Source of the DNA: Anoplopoma fimbria
Lineage: Eukaryota; Chordata; Actinopteri; Perciformes; Anoplopomatidae
Assembly (NCBI RefSeq): GCF_027596085.1
Contig: NC_072456.1
Coordinates: 26,847,169-26,911,168 of the forward strand
DNA: 64,000 nt
Direction: 5' to 3'
Position 1 is the first letter of the stretch, and each line of letters begins with the position of its first letter. This document shows positions 1 to 32,787 of the stretch, one piece after another. The translations under genes and the position numbers were made by a program. The notes under the pieces were generated by a model that was given only the letters and a program-made list of their open reading frames with translations, had not been told where the DNA came from and searched no databases.

Positions 1-315
1 TTGACACTTAGAAAACAATAAAAGGCTTTGGAGAGTTAGCTTGCAGTCGAGGTTTAAAAACGTACATTTTCCTTTTTTTTCTAACAATTGAATTCTTCAA
101 AACTAAAAATACTGATATGGATGTTTAGGACACAAATTTTCTTAAATAATTTGAATAAATAATTTTGTCCCAAAAAACTTTGTGCATACATTCTGGCTGA
201 TTTTTTTTTTTTTTTACAAGAGGAAAGATTATTTTAAGCGTCCTACTCACACGGAGGAGCTCTCACTGTTGCAAGACATCGACAATTCTCTCTAACATTT
301 AGGGGGGGAACACTT

Positions 316-317
<2 letters not shown>

Positions 318-350
<33 letters not shown>
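318..350. repeat. (ATC)n microsatellite
   Basis: About ten tandem ATC units, downstream of slain2 in what may be 3'UTR or flank. The rest of 1-822 shows a short (TA)n and (TC)n near 655-722 and nothing coding. Confidence 0.9.
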
Positions 351-822
351 AGAGATCGCTCACCGACATCTGCTGAACACAGAGCATAAAGAGAGAAATG
401 CATGGAGACATTTCGACCTGAGGGAGATGAAATCAGAAGAGGAGTGGGAGGGGATGCTGGGTAATGGAGTCATATGGAGTCATATGGAGTCAGTCAAACC
501 GAGGCAGGAGACGCGTCCTCTGCCGAGCTGGTTTCTTTGGCATTTTTTTTCTGTCTGTCCTACATGCCGGACCCCTCCAGAGCCAGAGGGACACGATGGG
601 AGCTCCTCTTTGACGCCATGCAGACACTCCTCTCCCTTTTAAAAAAAAATCTGACTATATATTTATATATATATATATTTGTGGGACATAGTCTCTCTCT
701 CTCTGTGTCTCTCTCTCTGTCTCCACTGTAAAAGGTATCTAGGTAGATAAAGTGCCATCATGTTGAAATGTCTGCCTCCTCGTGTTGATGCTTTGATTGG
801 AGCGCCCCCTGCTGGCCTCGTT

Positions 823-21144
<20,322 letters not shown>

Positions 21145-21230
21145 GTCGGCTCCCGTAGCGGCGTGCGCTCTGCTTCCGGGTTCTGGTTCTGGTTCTCCTT
21201 CTTCTTCTTCTCTTCTTCTTCTTCTTCTTC

Positions 21231-21416
21231 GTTGGTTCTCTACGTGTAGCTCAACGCGTCATCTTCTCCGGTTAACCGGAGCTGCGGGCAGAGTCGAGGC
21301 CATTTTCACAACAGTCGTCACCAACTGAGTGAAAGACCAACAGGCTGCTGCGTCACTGCGTCGGGGCGGGAGCGAGCACGTAACCAACACCTATTTGCTC
21401 GTGAACGGACAATGCC

Positions 21417-21422
<6 letters not shown>
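21231..21422 (-). promoter_or_regulatory. slain2: slain2 promoter / 5'UTR, copy 1
   Basis: A GC-rich segment directly 5' of the slain2 start. It contains a 16-bp perfect palindrome CTCCGGTTAACCGGAG (21266-21281). It also has a YY1-like site (AAAATGGCC on the minus strand, about 21299-21307), an element often found just downstream of transcription starts. It is separated from the ATG by a (CTT)n tract. The assignment is inferred from position and motifs. Confidence 0.55.
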
Positions 21423-21497
<75 letters not shown>

Positions 21498-21621
21498 TAT
21501 ATATATAAAAAATATATATATATAAAAAAAATACAGACTGACAATACCTTATTTTATATATATATATATATATAATATATATATATATTATTTATAAATA
21601 TATATATAAATATATATTATT

Positions 21622-21658
<37 letters not shown>

Positions 21659-21722
21659 AAAAATATATAAATATATATATATATAAAAAAATATATTAAA
21701 AAAATACAGACGGACAATACCT

Positions 21723-21759
<37 letters not shown>

Positions 21760-22965
21760 CTGTATATTTTTATATATAATATATAGAAGGACAATATTAT
21801 TGTTTCTGTATTTTTAAAAAAAGAAAAGATTTTTATCAAATTAATTTAAAGCAATATAAGCTGAATAAAGCGCTTCACAACTATTTTTATTTTTAATAAA
21901 TTAATTTCTTAAGCAAATTTAAAGCAATATAAAGTGCTTTACTACTATTTTTTAAATTTATATTTAATCAAATTAATTTCTTTAAAATTTAAAGCAATAT
22001 AAAGTGCTTTACAACTATTTTTTAATATATTTCAAATTAATTTAAAAATTAAAGCAATAAAGTGCTTTACTACTATTATACCTTATTTTTATATATATAT
22101 AAGGTATTGTTATTATTGTATTTTTAAAAAAAACTTTTTAATCAAATTAATTTAAAGCAATATAAGCTGAATAAAGTGCTTCACAATTATTTTTATTTTT
22201 AATATTCTTTAATTTCTTAAATTAATTTTAAGCAATATAAAGTGCTTTACTACTATTTTTTAATTTTATTTTTTTAATCAAATTAATTTTATTAGCAAAT
22301 TAAAGCAATATTAATAAAGTGCTTTACAAATTATTATTTATTAATCAAATTAATTCTAAGCAATATAAAGTATTTATTTATTTTAAATCAAATTAATTTC
22401 TTTAGCTAATTTAAAGCAATATAAAGTGCATCATAATTTTTATTTTATTTTTAATCATTCATTTCTTAAGCAAATTTAAAGCAATATAAAGTGCATCACA
22501 ACTATTATTATTATTATTATTATTTTATTTTATTATTATTTTATTATTATATTAATTTAATCAATTATTATTATTATTATTATTGTTATTATTATTGTTA
22601 TTATTATTATTATTATTATTTTAATCAAATTAATTTAAAGCAATATAAGCTGAATAAAGTGCTTCACAACTATTGTTTTTCTTCTTCTTCTTCTTCTTCT
22701 TCTTCTTCTTCTTCTTCTTTCTTCTTCTTCTTCTTTCTTCTTCTTCTTCGTTGGTTCTCTACGTGTAGCTCAACGCGTCATCTTCTCCGGTTAACCGGAG
22801 CTGCGGGCAGAGTCGAGGCCATTTTCACAACAGTCGTCACCAACTGAGTGAAAGACCAACAGGCTGCTGCGTCACTGCGTCAGGGGCGGGAGCGAGCACG
22901 TAACCAACACCTATTTGCTCGTGCACGGACATGCCTTATATATAAAAATATATATAAAAAAAAAT

Positions 22966-22998
<33 letters not shown>

Positions 22999-23063
22999 TA
23001 AAAAAAAAAAAAATACAGACGGACAATACCTTATTTTTATTTATATATATTATATATATATAC

Positions 23064-23106
<43 letters not shown>

Positions 23107-23135
23107 TTAAAAAAAAAAATATAAAATACAGACGG

Positions 23136-23173
<38 letters not shown>

Positions 23174-24030
23174 TATATATATATATAAAAAAATATATAT
23201 ACCTATTTATATATATATATAAAAACAAAAATAAAAAAATATATATATAAAAAATAAAAAAAAAATACAGACGGACAATACCTTATTTTTATTATATATA
23301 TATATATATATTTATTTTTTTTAAAAAGATTTGTTATCAAATTAATTTAAAGCAATATAAGCTGAGTAAAGTGCTTCACAACTATTATTGTTTTTAATCA
23401 AATTAATTTCTTAAGCAAATTTAAAGCAATATAAAGTGCAAAACTATTATTATTATTATTATTTATTAAATTATATTTAATCAAATTAATTTAAAGCTGA
23501 TATAAAGTGCTTCACAACTATTATTATTATTATTATTTTTTTTAATCAAATTAATTTAAAGCAATATAAGCTGAATAAAGTGCTTCACAACTATTTTATT
23601 ATTAAATTAATTATTTAATCAAATTATTTCTTTATTAAAGCAATATAAAGTGCATCACAACTATTATTATTATTATATTTTATCAAATTAATTTAAATTA
23701 ATTTAAAGCAATATAAAGTGCTTCACATTACTTTATTTAAAAGCAATATTAACTAATTATTTAAAGCAATATTTAAAGCTGAATAAAGTGCTTCACAACT
23801 ATTATTATTGTTATTTTAATCAAATTAATTAATCAAATTAAAGCAATTAATTTAATCAAATTAATTTAAAGCAATATAAAGTGCTTCACAACTATTATTA
23901 TTGTTATATTTAATCAAATTAATTCTTAAGCAAATGTAAAGCAATATAAAGTGCTTAACAACTATTTTTTTTATTCCTTTTTAAATCAAATTAATTTCTT
24001 AAGTAAATTTAAAGCAATATAAGCTTTTTT
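21423..24030. repeat. AT-rich tandem array between slain2 and anapc4
   Basis: Two interleaved repeat types fill this interval. (TA)n-rich tracts are punctuated by a short motif, acagacggacaatacctta, seen near 21535, 21710, 23015, 23125 and 23270. From about 21834 to 22675 and 23330 to 24030 there are about 20 degenerate units of roughly 60 bp built on ttaatttaaagcaatataa and agtgcttcacaactatt, with trinucleotide (ATT)n expansions. The second slain2 promoter copy sits inside this array. No coding potential; the ATT/CTT reading frames are low complexity. Confidence 0.85.
22750..22939 (-). repeat. Duplicated copy 2 of the slain2 promoter / 5'UTR segment
   Basis: Nearly base-for-base identical to 21231-21422, in the same orientation and offset by 1519 bp. 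The few differences include an extra A in gtc(a)gggg and gaac/gcac near the right end. It is also preceded by a (CTT)n tract (22677-22749). Both the palindrome and the YY1-like site are retained, so it could act as an alternative upstream promoter, but no downstream exon copy of slain2 follows it. Confidence 0.9.
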
Positions 24031-24305
24031 TAATTACCAATTAACCTCCAGCAGGAAAACTTTTTTTGTGAAAAATTTCACAGGAGGCCAGATAATAAAC
24101 AAGTTTTCATATTTATCAGATGAAACCAAAAAATATTAAAAGGCCCATACTTTTAAATTTCTTTCTAGGATTAGATTATTTTTCACGTGGGTTCCTCCTA
24201 TGGCAATTTATATTATTAGGCTATTATTTTTTTTATGCTTTTTATGTAGTCTGGCATCTCATTTAAAGTACTTTTTAAAAATAAATTATTTTTCTTTTTT
24301 TTTTA

Positions 24306-24740
24306 GGGGAAGTGGAGAGGGTTGAGTCCTACAAGTACCTTGGGGTGCAGATCAACAATAAACTGGACTGGACACACAACACTGATGCCCTCTACAGGAA
24401 AGGACAGAGCAGGCTGTTCTTCCTGAGGAGGCTGATGTCCTTCAATGTGTGCAATAAACTGCTCAAGGCATTCTACCAGTCTGTGGTAGCCAGCGCCATT
24501 TTCTTTGCTGTGGTGTGCTGGGGTGGTGGCATCATGACTGGAGATGCCAACAAACTTAATAAGCTGGTGAGGAAAGCCAGCTCTGTGGTGAGTCTGGAGC
24601 TGGACAGTCTGGAGTCGGTGGGTGAGAGGAGGATGAAGGCCAAACTCGGAGCCATCCTGGACAATCCCTCTCACCCTCTCCATGAGGAACTGTGGCAGCT
24701 GGGCAGCTCTTTCAGGGCCCACTGCCATCAGACTGTATAA
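24306..24740 (+). mobile_element. Non-LTR retrotransposon fragment (C-terminal ORF2 region, jockey/Rex-like)
   Basis: An open frame of about 140 residues reads VESYKYLGVQINNKLDWTHN, then KGQSRLFFLRRL, then FYQSVVASAIFF and VVCWGG, ending at TAA 24738-24740. This is the post-catalytic region of fish jockey/CR1/Rex-type LINE reverse transcriptases. The catalytic FADD region is missing, so the element is 5'-truncated and dead. It lies next to the AT-rich array, downstream of anapc4. Confidence 0.8.
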
Positions 24741-24824
24741 CAACAGCGGAGACCAGTCTGTCAACATGCTGACCAGGTTTACAGCACTATAAAACTAGAA
24801 TTAACGCCCTCAGGTTGTATTCCC

Positions 24825-25055
24825 CCGCCAAACAGTCAATTTAGACATTTTATCCAATTAGACGTTTCTGTTAAATTGTCATAATTAGCATATAAATTCT
24901 TGAGTTATGGCCAAAAGTATGTTTTGTGAGTTAACAGTGACCTTGACCTTTAAGCTCGAATCACTTTGTTTTGTGTAAAATTTGAACAAATTTCCTCATG
25001 GCATTCTGAAATATTGCGTACCAACGGACGACCCAAAAACATAATCAACATCTTA
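24825..25055 (+). repeat. Interspersed repeat (copy 2 of the family at 2290-2660)
   Basis: Contains attcttgagttatggcc, then gtgaccttgacctt, then a segment ending acggacgacccaaaaacata. The same order of motifs occurs at 2400-2640. This is a common percomorph interspersed repeat whose class I cannot assign. It overlaps the likely 3'UTR and poly(A) region of anapc4 on the other strand. Confidence 0.55.
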
Positions 25056-25077
25056 AACAAATATGAACACAAACCTG

Positions 25078-25083
25078 TTTATT
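25078..25083 (-). terminator. anapc4: Candidate anapc4 poly(A) signal
   Basis: AATAAA on the minus strand (tttatt on +), about 100 bases past the anapc4 stop. Position fits a short 3'UTR; no direct evidence of cleavage. Confidence 0.4.
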
Positions 25084-25184
25084 TCATAAACAATGCATGT
25101 ATTTCTGGATGTTGTAAAAAAAGAATATTTTGCAACAAGTCTTATGTTTATGTAGCTTGTTTCTGTGTGTCAGTCTTAACAGAG

Positions 25185-28100
25185 TTAGAGGGCTTCCTCT
25201 GACTCCAGTTGCTCCTCAGTTTTCTTAAACGCATCTCCTCCTCTCTCTCCATCTTCCTCTTTAACCTCCACGCTCTCCTCTCCCTGACCCTCGCTGGCCA
25301 TCGTCGTGTCCAGACCGTCCTGGTCAGCGCTGGCGTTCTGTGACTCGGCTCCCTCGTCATCCTCGTCCTCTACATCCATCTCGAACACACGAATGTGCCT
25401 GAGATTTGCACTGAGCTGCCAGGGAAGAAATAAAGTAAATGTTAAGAGACGGTCGACTTCATTCATTCACAGGGTTCACGCTCCTGCTGGCACAAATAGG
25501 ATCAGCTGATCTTATTGATGCCTGGAATAAATATAGGAACATTACACACACAGTTCATTCTATATAAAAAACATATATAAAAATAAATAAAATAAATATA
25601 AAAACACACTAAATATATATATATAAAAACATATAAAAAAAATATATATAAAAAACATTAAAAAAATATATAAAAAGATATATATAAAAAATATATTTAT
25701 ATATATAAAATAAATATTTTTTTAAATATATTTTCTTATATATTTTTTTATATATAAATAATAAATAAATAAATAATAAATATATATAAAAATATAAAAA
25801 ATAAATATATATATATATAAAAAACATATATATAAAAAAAAATATATAAACATAAAATATATATATAAAAAACATTAAAAAAATATAAAAAAGATATATA
25901 TAAAACAAATATAAAAATATATTTATATATATAAAAATAATATTTTTTTACATATATTTTCTTATATATCTTTTATATATAAATAATAAATTATCAATAA
26001 TAAATATATCTAAAAATATATAAAAAATAAATATGTTTTATATATATATTTTTTGCAACAATATATATTATATATATTTATTTATATATATTTATTTTTT
26101 GTATCTATTTAAATATATATATTTTTTAATATATAAAAATAAAAATAAATATTTTTGCAACAATATCTTTATATATAAATAAAAAATATATAAAATATAT
26201 ATATAAATAATAAATATATATATAAATAAAAAATAAATATAAATATTTTTTATATATTTTTTGCAACAATATTTTTATATATATCTTTATTTTATACATA
26301 TTTATATTTTGTATATATTTATATATATATTTATTTTAATATATAAAAAATAAATATAAATATTTTTTAACAATATTTTTATATATATAAAAATATATAC
26401 ATAAAAAATATATATAAATTAAAAATAAGAGAGAGAGAGAGAACAATGTTTACTGAGGGAATAAATCAAGAGAGAAGTAGAGTCATTTTCTCATAGATTT
26501 TTATACAGTGAGAGGAGTCGCCCCCTGATGGACAGTAGAGAGAATTCAAGCTTTAAGACACTTCTAGATATACAGTTTAACTTACCACACAGGCCACTTT
26601 GCGGATCCCGTTGACAGCTACAAACTGAGCCTTCATGTTTTCCAGTTCACGCCACTGATTCCCCAAAACCAGGCCTTTACACGGGATAGAGCTGCTCTGC
26701 TGGTCCAACCTGACAACACAAGTGACACTATGCCTCAAATCTGTTGTCTTTAGAGGATGGCCCAAACTAAATTATAACCGACATTTAAAACAACATTTTA
26801 TCCAGTCACTCCTGATTCTGACTCACCTCTGGTTGGGCTCCCAGTTGAACTCGGTCTCACAGCTCAGCGCTGAAGCCAGAGGGAGCTGAGCCAGCACACA
26901 CCTTCTGTTCTCCTCTTCTGATCCTTGCAAGACCACAGTTAGCATTTCATCGTCATAGAAACGGGCATCCAGGCAGCTGTAAACGTAATTAGTCCTGAAA
27001 AGAGAAGTTATGGAAGTAAAACCTCCGCTACCTCAGGAATTACTTTGCATTTATGTCTGTTTTATAAATTAATTTGTAGCATTAACATGAGGGGCACTAA
27101 CTGGGCGGCAGCATTATCTTCATCTGCATTGTCCAGATGGTGGCTGAGGTCAATGGACATGACGCTGTTGGGGATATGTCTGTGCAAAACAAAACAAACA
27201 GGGTTAAAAACACAGAATAGATACACAAAGAAACTCCCACAATCACACAAACACACCTGTTTGGGTCCGTTCCTTTCCGTAACAGGAAGAGCTTGGAGGG
27301 TGAAATCTCTGGCATGCAGAACACAACATTGTGCATTTTGGCTTTCTTGTCGTTCCACCTGTAGAAAATTCCATCAAGACATCATTTATAATTTCTTTTT
27401 TTTGAAAACACATATTACTGCACGAGAACGTCAGGAAACAGCAGGATGTTTGTGTTTTTACTTACAAAGATGGGAGTTCAAAAAGTCTAGGAGTGTTTTC
27501 AGAGCTGGAAAGAAAATGAAAAAAATAACTTAATCACATTCATTTTGTCATAATTAAAATAACACATATAATTAACAGAGACATACCTCTCTGGTACGGT
27601 GTACAGAGGCAAAAAGACGGCCTGTTTTACAGATTTTCCAATTACTTCCTGCAAAAAAGATTACAAACAATAAATAAGCAAAATGTAAAACGAAATAAGT
27701 CAAACAAAGAAGATCAAACACATCTGAACTTTATGTTTGAAAAGCCTGTTTAGTTATCCTTCATTAAAGAGAGAAGTGCTACCAACACACATTGCCTTCT
27801 ATTACTCTGTATTTGGCTACAGTATGTGTAAAATGCTGCAGGACAACTTTTTTTTAATGTTCCTATCTCAAAGTGTTTTCTAATTCCAGGTAAAATAGTT
27901 CAATTTGAAAATGAAAATGACTGAGCCCGGGAAAAATACAAGATTTACAAGAAAAAAATATATTCTTAAAAAGATTATTTAGTGAAGAAAAAACTTGAAC
28001 ATTGTGTTTTCTTGACAAGGAACCATGTTGCTTCACGTTACAAGGTTGGATCGACCTCATCTCACCACAGATGCCACCTTTAAAGAGGGAATGCTACATG

Positions 28101-31100
28101 AACGTGTTAGCGAGGAACAACTGTCCATTGTGTTGTTGTTCCTGATGCACAGAAGATGTCTTCTCATCCATATCAGTACGTTGTTGTTACGGCAAATCTC
28201 TTCTAAACGGATGCTGATGATAATATGTTGATTATAGTACTTCCTTATTGCTAGGTCATCCACTGCAGGATCAATACAAGGCAAGGGGAGGAGTCTGTGG
28301 TGTGATGAAGTTGATCCAACCTTCCTACTTGGAGCGAGGTGGTTTGCCACTAAATCTAAAGAGAATTATATTTATTTTTCCCCCACAAATTTAGGATTTT
28401 ATAATCTCAGAGAATAAACGCTTTATTTTTCTCGTAAAATCTACTATTTGAATCTCAGACATTCAGAATCTCTATGTTTTTTTTCAGAATATTACCACCC
28501 TCCCCATGCTTCTTAACTATTTTTTATTTTTATTTTTTTTTACCTACAATGGACCTAAGTCCCATCACGTTTGTTATTAAATGTTTTATTGTTCTGGTGC
28601 AATAAAGGAAGGAGGGCCGCAAACAAAACTCACTGCAGGTTTCTGTAGACACTGCTCGATCACGTTCTCCATCATCCTCTTGACGAAGTGCAAAGACTTT
28701 TGGGGAAATGAAGGGAACAGCAAAGGGCTCTCTAGATAAAGCAGTCAAACATTTTTGTCCATTAGTTATGGCAGTGGTATCATAAAACCTTCAAAATGTA
28801 CGATGAAGTGAAGACGTGTTTGTGACATAGTGAACATACGACTGGATAAATGATACTTGGATTATGCTGCATGAGGTGTGTGTGAGTTTGTAAACAGATG
28901 TTTTCCAGTAGTCTTGCTCTTATTAAACGGGGTCTCCATTTACTTTAATTCATCAAGACTTTTCTCAGTTTTTTTATTCTTTGTTCACCGTAGAGGCACG
29001 AGACAAATAGCGTTTCTTTAAGAATATACAAAGGGATATACTAATGGTCATTTTGGGGTGGAAGTACTTCTTTGGGTAAAATCACCACTCAAACTAATTG
29101 AGACCCAGAAATTCATCGGCAAACTAATTATTTAAGTCATTCTAACACACTTAAATGAGTTAAAAAGCATTATCAAGATGATGGTTCACCCTTAAGGTGC
29201 GTGCACTCCTGTAAAAACTTCAGCCACTGGTTTCCCTTCGTGTTGGGAGGAGACACCAGGTCCTCGTCCTCGTCCTTCAGGTACTGCAGATGAAAGAGAA
29301 ACCAGGATGTTGTAAAGTCACCCAGGTCCGTTTAAAGAAAACCATTGAAGCGATGCAAAACAAAACCTCTCACCTGACCGACTCGTTCTACGTTGAAGTA
29401 CTTCCCTTTACGGTCAAAGAGTTCTTCATTCTGTAAAAAACAGAGATAAAATGAAATGCAGTTTGTAAAAAGCTATAATAAATGTATTAAATTGTCATCA
29501 CAGTAACATTACGCTGATCTCACCTCGCTGAAATGTTCAGACAGGAAGTCAGCAACAAAGGCAATGTCCTTCTGAGTCATCTAAGGGATCAACCAACACG
29601 TTAAAATGATTCATCTGTTAGTTATTTAATAATTGGTTCCTTTGATAACTCACCTTGTTGAGTTCAGGTGGTACATGCTCCTCACACATTCTGAGCATGG
29701 CTGTGAGGAAACAAAGGAAAAGTCAGTGCATGTCAAACTACACGCATGCACATGATATTAAATGTAATTTAGTATTTTTTTTCTTTTTCTTACCTACATA
29801 CAACCAGCGGAAAAAGGCTTTAAAGTTTTTCATGCTCTTGTCGATCACCCTAAATGACAAAATGAAAAGCAGTGAATCTCTGCAGTGAAAAACAGCAGCA
29901 GATAAACAATTTACACAAAATAAAACAGAGTGAACCTGAAACGCTGACACATTTCTTTTATAGCTGGTCACATTCTGTTAAATTGCCCACAAATATGGAA
30001 ATATACATATTAAGGAACAATTGTCACTCTATTAAAATAAGTCATGAAGAAGTTATTGTTTATTTTGAAAGCAATGATAAATCTAATAATCCTGCTCAGT
30101 GAATTTCATCTACACAAATATAAATTTTCCAAGTCGTCCACCATTTAAACGTTTTTTTTGATAGATTTTATTATTTTAAGGCAGTCTATGCAACATGTAA
30201 ATAATAATTGAAGTTTGTCTACCACACATCATTATAACCAGTTATTGGTGAGCTTTCTAGTATATCATTTTTATTACATACATTATTCTTTGTTTCTTAT
30301 TCTTCATCTCCCTGAGTGATGTCTAGGATGTCTGACCTTGTACTATTTATTTTCTAATTAAATATATATACATGTTATGGTAAACACATATAGGGATGGA
30401 CAGATAACAAGAGAGCAATAAAAGGAAGAAAATGAATATTTTAGTATACTAAGATATATATGTATTTCTGCTATAGGATTGCCGTATGTAAACATGGGAA
30501 AACAATAATGAGAATAGGCATATAACATTATTTTTTTCTCATAAATACCTGAATTATTTGACCAAATAATTGTAACCAGAATACTCCCAAATAAACAGAA
30601 ACAAGTCAGATTGAAATTTGAACAAGTGAGAAAAAGAATGAGAGCAGAGTGACAGTAGAACGGTTGAACTCACTGCAGGAGCTCGTTGGCTTTCAGAGAA
30701 AATGAGCCCACAGCGGTGATCGCACCTGAGAACATAAAAACACACATCACGTGGTTGTTAATGATTATAAAGCTGATTTTTTTTTTTTTTTTTTTTTACT
30801 AATCGTTCAGGTTGGGGGACACGGTACCTTCTATAGCTGCTGAGTCCAGACCGAGAGGCTCGAACTTCTGCTTCCACAGAGACATGCCTTTCACCTCACT
30901 CAGGTGGTACAGCAGAGCCTCAGAGCCGCTGCAGAGAAGCAGAAAGGGAGAGAGATGTTTTAACAGAGGAATCTCAGATAGCATTGAGGGGAAGTGACAG
31001 GATGAAAAATACCTCTGCAGGTGGCTGATCACCAGCTTCTGGATGCTGGAGTAAGACGACTCAATGGACTGGCCGAGCTTCTTCAAGCCCTGTGATGAAA

Positions 31101-32756
31101 ATAGAATAAACACAAACCTTCAAATCTGATCTGAACTGCATATAAAACAAGTTCTGACAATAAGAGGAGCATTTACACCTTTTACTCTCTCACCTTGACG
31201 GTCAGCTGGTTCATGAGAAGGGCCTGTAGTTCAGGGCTACACGAAAGCAGAGAGTGAACGGAAACAAACATTAGAATCATCCCTACAGTCAAAGGAGCAG
31301 ATTAACCAGCCAAACATAATATGTTGCCACCATCTGCAGGACGCTCCCAACATTGCAACATGACAAAGAGAAAAGTACTTACAATAGAAAATAGACTCTT
31401 TTCTCACCTTGATTGTCCCCACAGCAAAAGCTCTAGAAACTCATCTTGAACTTGAGTGCTTGTGTTCTTTTCCTATAAACAAAAGGGAATAAGACATTTG
31501 ATGTAATCTCTTATTCAAGTAAATACAGACTACTGTGTTTGGTACCCAGGAGTCTCCTCTTTGCAGACATGCTACTTTATGATGATCACATGCAGTCTGG
31601 GGCCAAAAACCAAGCAGTTTATTTTGCATGCACTTAAGTTGTGTATTTGAATATTTCTCTATATTGGGTCCCCTTAACAGTATTTTGCAAAATTGGGTTT
31701 GACTGGAAAGCTGAGAGTCCAGGACAAATTTATAAACGGACTTGCATTTGTAAAGCGCCTTTTTGGACTAAGACCTGCTCTACATCTGAGCCACTGTATT
31801 TGATATGGGAGAGAAAAAACTGAACAAAAGACTGCTACTATGCCTACAACAAGTGGAAGCAGAGCCTTGCTACACTGTCGCACAACGATGCAACTCATAA
31901 ATACGACTTTTATTAAAACTCTGTCATTCTTAAAGAATAAATACTAATAAAACCATTTCTTACGGCGGGGTATTGGGATAGTTTTCTAGTGTCGATATAC
32001 TTGCAACACCAATAGAAAGGGACCCAGAACACAGCCCTGGTGGCCTCCAGTGTTGACGGTATCAATGGAGGATGTAGTGTTGACCCTGACAGCCTGGTTT
32101 CTGTCCTGATACTGACCTGAACAAACTTAGTGAGTCGGAGATCCATCTGCATGAGGATGTCCTCCCAGGCTTCACACATGCATGTGAGTGAGAGGTGCAG
32201 GTACTGCAGAAGCGTAGAGATGTGGGTGAACTTGCGTGCCATCCTGGTCACCTCAGGCAGACAGTCTGACAACAACCCCGTGTCCAGCTGGAAGACAGAA
32301 AAAAATAAACAAGTAAATAAAAAATGCAAGTTAGAGATGACGAGCACATGAAGAGAAAAAGAACTGCAGAAAGCCAAATCCTCCGCCTCACCTGAATGTA
32401 GCAGATCTCCGGGTTGTTGTCAGCTGACCGGACTTCTGTGATGACGGACAAAGACTTGAGATCGCTGGACAGACTCAGGCTGCGACAGGTTCCCGAAACC
32501 TGTGAAGTGTCGTCACATTAAAAGAGTTAGAAGCACTAAATTAATTGTTGTAGTCTACAGATAGGATTTGCAGAGGTTTAATAATCAAGATCTTTCAAAT
32601 TTCATAATTTGTGCCACAAGTTCAAATTCTTTGGTGTTTATTCCAGAATTATTATCTAAAAACATCATATTAGATTCATGTAACAACTAATAAGAAAACA
32701 AAAGTAACAAATAAAATGAGAAGTAAACAAATACAGCAAATTCTAACAAAAACTAA

Positions 32757-32787
<31 letters not shown>

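Noticed and set aside
22491..22847. Frame with poly-Tyr/Ser and a C-terminal [17 protein letters not shown] segment, shared with 21119-21328
   Set aside because: The shared part is the duplicated slain2 promoter read in the wrong strand, not a protein family.
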